From Micrasema longulum (lineage: Eukaryota; Arthropoda; Insecta; Trichoptera; Brachycentridae): a stretch of 64,000 nucleotides of DNA. The stretch covers positions 248,001-312,000 of the forward strand of contig JAGVSM010003619.1 of NCBI GenBank assembly GCA_022494885.1. The letters run 5' to 3'. The notes under the pieces were generated by a model. That model was not told the DNA's origin, made no database searches, and saw only the letters and a program-made list of their open reading frames with translations. The translations under genes were made by a program, and so were the position numbers. Shown one piece after another: positions 62,201 through 64,000 of this stretch (position 1 is the stretch's first letter; each line of letters begins with the position of its first letter).

Positions 62201-63460
62201 CAATTTCTTCCTACCTACCCAAACCGTTCAGTTTGAGAAAATTATAAATACATGGACATATTGAATCTTACAATTTTATACAAAAATTAAAAGCAAAGAT
62301 TAACAAAAATAAATATAAAAAATAAAAAATTAACACTATACTATGAAGAGAGGAGAGGGGATGGGAAGGAAAGAAGAAGGATAAAGGAACAATTTAAATA
62401 TTTAGATAGTGACATTTCAATCTTGACTTAAATGTAAATAAAGAAGGGGCGTCTCTAACATTAGTGGGTAGATTATTCCACAATCGAGCGGCTACTACTG
62501 TGAAAGAGGAGGCAAAAAAATTAGAGCGATGACAGGGTATTAAAAGGGTTCTCTCGTTACTAGAACGAAGAGATAGTCCGTGTTGTGAAAGAGGTTGATG
62601 AGCTCTCTCAGATAAACAGGCGAAGTGGGATTATTTAAAATATTGTGAAGAAGTGATAGAATGTGAATGTTTCTTCTATGCCTGATACTGAGCCAGTGTA
62701 GTTGCGTGCGATACTCGGTTATGTGGTCAAATTTGCGAAGATTAAAGATATAACAAATACAAATATTCTGCAATCGTTCTAACTTATCAAGCAATTCAGA
62801 GTTAGCATCTGAATAACATACATCCGCGTGGTCAAGGAGTGGAAGAAGTAAGCTCTTGACTAATGTTTGCTTAACATTAATTGGCAAGAAATTCTGTAAT
62901 CTTTTAAGTGAGTACAAACTGCTATAAAGTTTACGACTAACTTCGTTAACCTGATCGTGCCACCCTAAATGCTTATGAATGATAATACCTAAGTTTTTGA
63001 CTGAAGTCATGAATGGAATTTCTGTACCATCTATTTTGAAAAGAGGAAGTGTGGAAAAATTCACTTTTGAATACATTTGTTTACTACCAACAAGTACAAT
63101 TTGGGTTTTGTTGGATTTATGAGAAGTCTATGTTTTTTTGTCCATGAAGAGATATGGTCGAGTGCAAGTGACATTACTCTATGTGTTTCAACAATGTCGA
63201 CGGGCTCGAAATGAATATACAATTGCAAATCATCGGCATATAAATGGTACGAACAGTGTTTAGGTAAGTGCACTAATATAATTTTCATAATAACACAAAA
63301 AGATGTTTGAAATTTGTAGATTCAAATAACTTACCTAATATTAAATCATTGATTCATTTATTTTCCTACACAGTTTATAAAGCAGATAATGTTGAGGACT
63401 GTAGAAGTGCTAGGAAAAAAAAAGAATCCATGTATGAATGCCAAGGAAGTAACTGTTCAG
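59106..63460 (+). CDS. Na+/K+-ATPase beta-subunit-like protein, 5' four exons (partial)
   Basis: Exons 59106-59238, 60481-60609, 60687-60797 and 63374-63460 join with three GT-AG introns, all phase 1, to give 153 codons and one base. The 45-residue cytoplasmic N-terminus is acidic, then Cys-rich (CRRCCNFC), then KRDKKSWGLLLLYYIMF. The last resembles the SW...FY..F entry into the single membrane span of beta subunits. The span is about residues 46-68. LIWYYTSDKARYTKYTSLID matches the family's LIWY..SD...Y..Y...L block, and exon 4 supplies DC...C...C. Beta subunits escort the P-type ATPase alpha subunit to the plasma membrane and stabilise it (known). The start is ATGG with a purine at -3 and an in-frame TAA about 55 bases upstream. 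The protein is divergent from nervana-type subunits and continues past the window; the stop is not seen. It begins 260 bp after the skywalker poly(A) signal. Confidence 0.78.
59580..60090 (+). mobile_element. non-autonomous hAT element, second copy
   Basis: Ends TAGTGACCGAC and GCGACCACTA. The interior aligns with 22821-23297 (GAAAGATCTTAGAA, GAGTCACGAGCCATAA, TCGGCTGAGCCGAAGTTTCGG). Flanking octamers TTAAGATT and TCGAGATT match at 6 of 8 bases. It lies in intron 1 of the beta-subunit-like gene. Confidence 0.85.
60170..60436 (-). repeat. tRNA-derived SINE, family A
   Basis: The minus strand runs from a tRNA-like head (B box GGATTCGATTCCC) through GGACTTGCACCTGAAGC to GGTGCGGAAAGGGAATGATG with an (ATG)n tail. 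It sits 44 bp before the acceptor of beta-like exon 2. Confidence 0.8.
60481..60609 (+). CDS. Na/K-ATPase beta-like exon 2 (membrane span)
   Basis: Acceptor TTATTACAG (60480), donor GTAAGT (60610). After completing Gly it encodes LLLLYYIMFIFILLAIFSLM and more hydrophobic residues, then METKGKPILSINPDT. It is a strong single transmembrane helix followed by a short stalk, as in beta subunits. Confidence 0.78.
60687..60797 (+). CDS. Na/K-ATPase beta-like exon 3 (ectodomain start)
   Basis: Acceptor TTTTTTAG (60686), donor GTATGT (60798). It encodes LSVFPLLCLKSPLIWYYTSD, then KARYTKYTSLIDKKLSG. The LIWY...Y..Y...L block aligns with the family's first ectodomain strand and helix. The intron before it is only 77 bp. 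Confidence 0.76.
61185..62000 (-). pseudogene. RTE-like LINE RT remnant
   Basis: The minus strand reads VGYADDLNIVGKFLTAVEEI (catalytic YADD) and LRVNENKTKFI. After frameshifts come ERRVLHRICGPMKDGEEWRI and HPEGKRRIGRPKLRWEDNV, ending at ARFGL. This is the usual end of insect RTE-type polyproteins (GRP..RW.D.V). Antisense in intron 3 of the beta-like gene. Confidence 0.85.
62130..63290 (-). pseudogene. Jockey-type LINE, RT C-terminal half and 3' end
   Basis: Minus strand: HLYADDLQLYIHFEPV (YADD, about 63219-63249), then after a frameshift near 63070 SVKNLGIIIHKHLGWHDQVN, SLYSLKRLQNFLPINVKQTL and a further shift to FTVVAARLWNNLP. The 3' end has AAGGCAATATGCCCGCCCTT and a (TAAA)n tail (62120-62160). 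The best-preserved LINE in the window: one stretch of 178 codons is still open (62540-63076). Confidence 0.9.
63374..63460 (+). CDS. Na/K-ATPase beta-like exon 4 (ectodomain, Cys-rich)
   Basis: Acceptor CTACACAG (63373), donor GTATTT (63461), phase 1 to phase 1. It encodes VYKADNVEDCRSARKKKESM, then YECQGSNCS. The spaced Cys residues fit the first disulphide region of beta ectodomains. The preceding intron (60798-63373) contains two antisense LINE remnants. Confidence 0.7.
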
Positions 63461-63481
63461 GTATTTAACTATTTTCTTATT

Positions 63482-63938
63482 TGTAGCAGCCGGATTACCA
63501 CTTTAGTCGGAATATATAATTGGTTAGCCAAATTACAAAACAGTTCGCATTGTAAAAGGGCCAGACATCAAAAAAAAAAATCTGTTCCGTAGGTATTACA
63601 CGCACCGTTGGGTCTTCGGGTATTTTCTTCTTAATAATAAGGTAATACTCATCAGCTAAATTCGTCAAGTCATATTTTTTCTCCTGTAGTATTTAGTGGA
63701 TGTTCATTTTTCACCCGAAACTATGGGCAAACTATAGCTTCTTTTACATAATAAACATTATGGCTGACAGTTTGGTCAGCCGGAATGAATGAAAAAATAT
63801 ACTGTTTAATGTGGCGTGTAGCATTCAGCTAAAATGCAATACGGGTAATAGTCGATTGGCCCTTTTACAATACAGAGCTGTTTTGTAATTTGATTAGCCA
63901 ATATGTGATCCAGCTAAAATTACAATCCGACTGTAACA
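63482..63938. mobile_element. MITE with ~80-bp terminal inverted repeats
   Basis: Left TGTAGCAGCCGGATT...AAATTACAAAACAG...TTGTAAAAGGGCCA. The right end, inverted, gives TGTTACAGTCGGATT...AAATTACAAAACAG...TTGTAAAAGGGCCA. It begins 22 bp after the donor of beta-like exon 4, so it lies in intron 4 of that gene. Confidence 0.8.
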
Positions 63939-64000
63939 TCCCACATCAATTTATTTTGTTTCATTAGTGAACATTCCAATTCATAATGCTCAGATTTTTA

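Overview
The window looks like insect nuclear DNA, AT-rich and full of transposon debris, with spliced genes whose exons are short and GC-richer than their surroundings. The protein-level matches are to insect families. Recurrent TAGTACCTA-type words and the repeat types make a moth or butterfly the most likely source, but that is an inference, not a proof.

Two host genes can be supported, both on the + strand. (1) 38597-54577 holds the last seven coding exons I can see of a Skywalker/TBC1D24 orthologue: the end of a TBC (Rab-GAP-like) domain, a Ser/Arg-rich linker and a complete C-terminal TLDc domain, ending in TAA at 54575-54577. Every exon junction keeps the reading frame. The N-terminal part of the TBC domain was not found and lies upstream, inside the first 38 kb or outside the window. 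The likely 3' UTR runs to a strong AATAAA at 58841. (2) Only about 250 bp further on, 59106-63460 carries the first four exons of a divergent Na+/K+-ATPase beta-subunit-like gene, with three phase-1 introns, a single membrane span and the start of the ectodomain. It runs off the right edge.

The other 80-odd percent is introns, intergenic DNA and mobile elements. These include LINE reverse-transcriptase remnants of several types (8.8-9.5, 14.6-15.1, 15.6-16.1, 19.3-20.6, 30.2-31.3, 33.3, 61.2-62.0 and 62.1-63.3 kb); a solo LTR with a 5-bp target duplication (32107-32861); a mariner transposase fragment (3.2 kb); a decayed IS630/Tc1-type DDE transposase in a skywalker intron (39.1-40.5 kb); two copies of a non-autonomous hAT element, one with a perfect 8-bp target duplication (22821-23297, 59580-60090); two tRNA-derived SINE families; and several hairpin or MITE elements.

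The most unusual repeat family is a set of near-palindromes (22.0, 24.4, 35.7 and 41.1-41.6 kb). Each arm carries a CUGANGA...GAAA motif resembling a hammerhead ribozyme core, as reported for Penelope-like retroelements. Unassigned open frames (17.1, 25.3 and 40.7 kb) are listed with low confidence. I found no rRNA, functional tRNA, CRISPR array or clearly novel multi-gene system.
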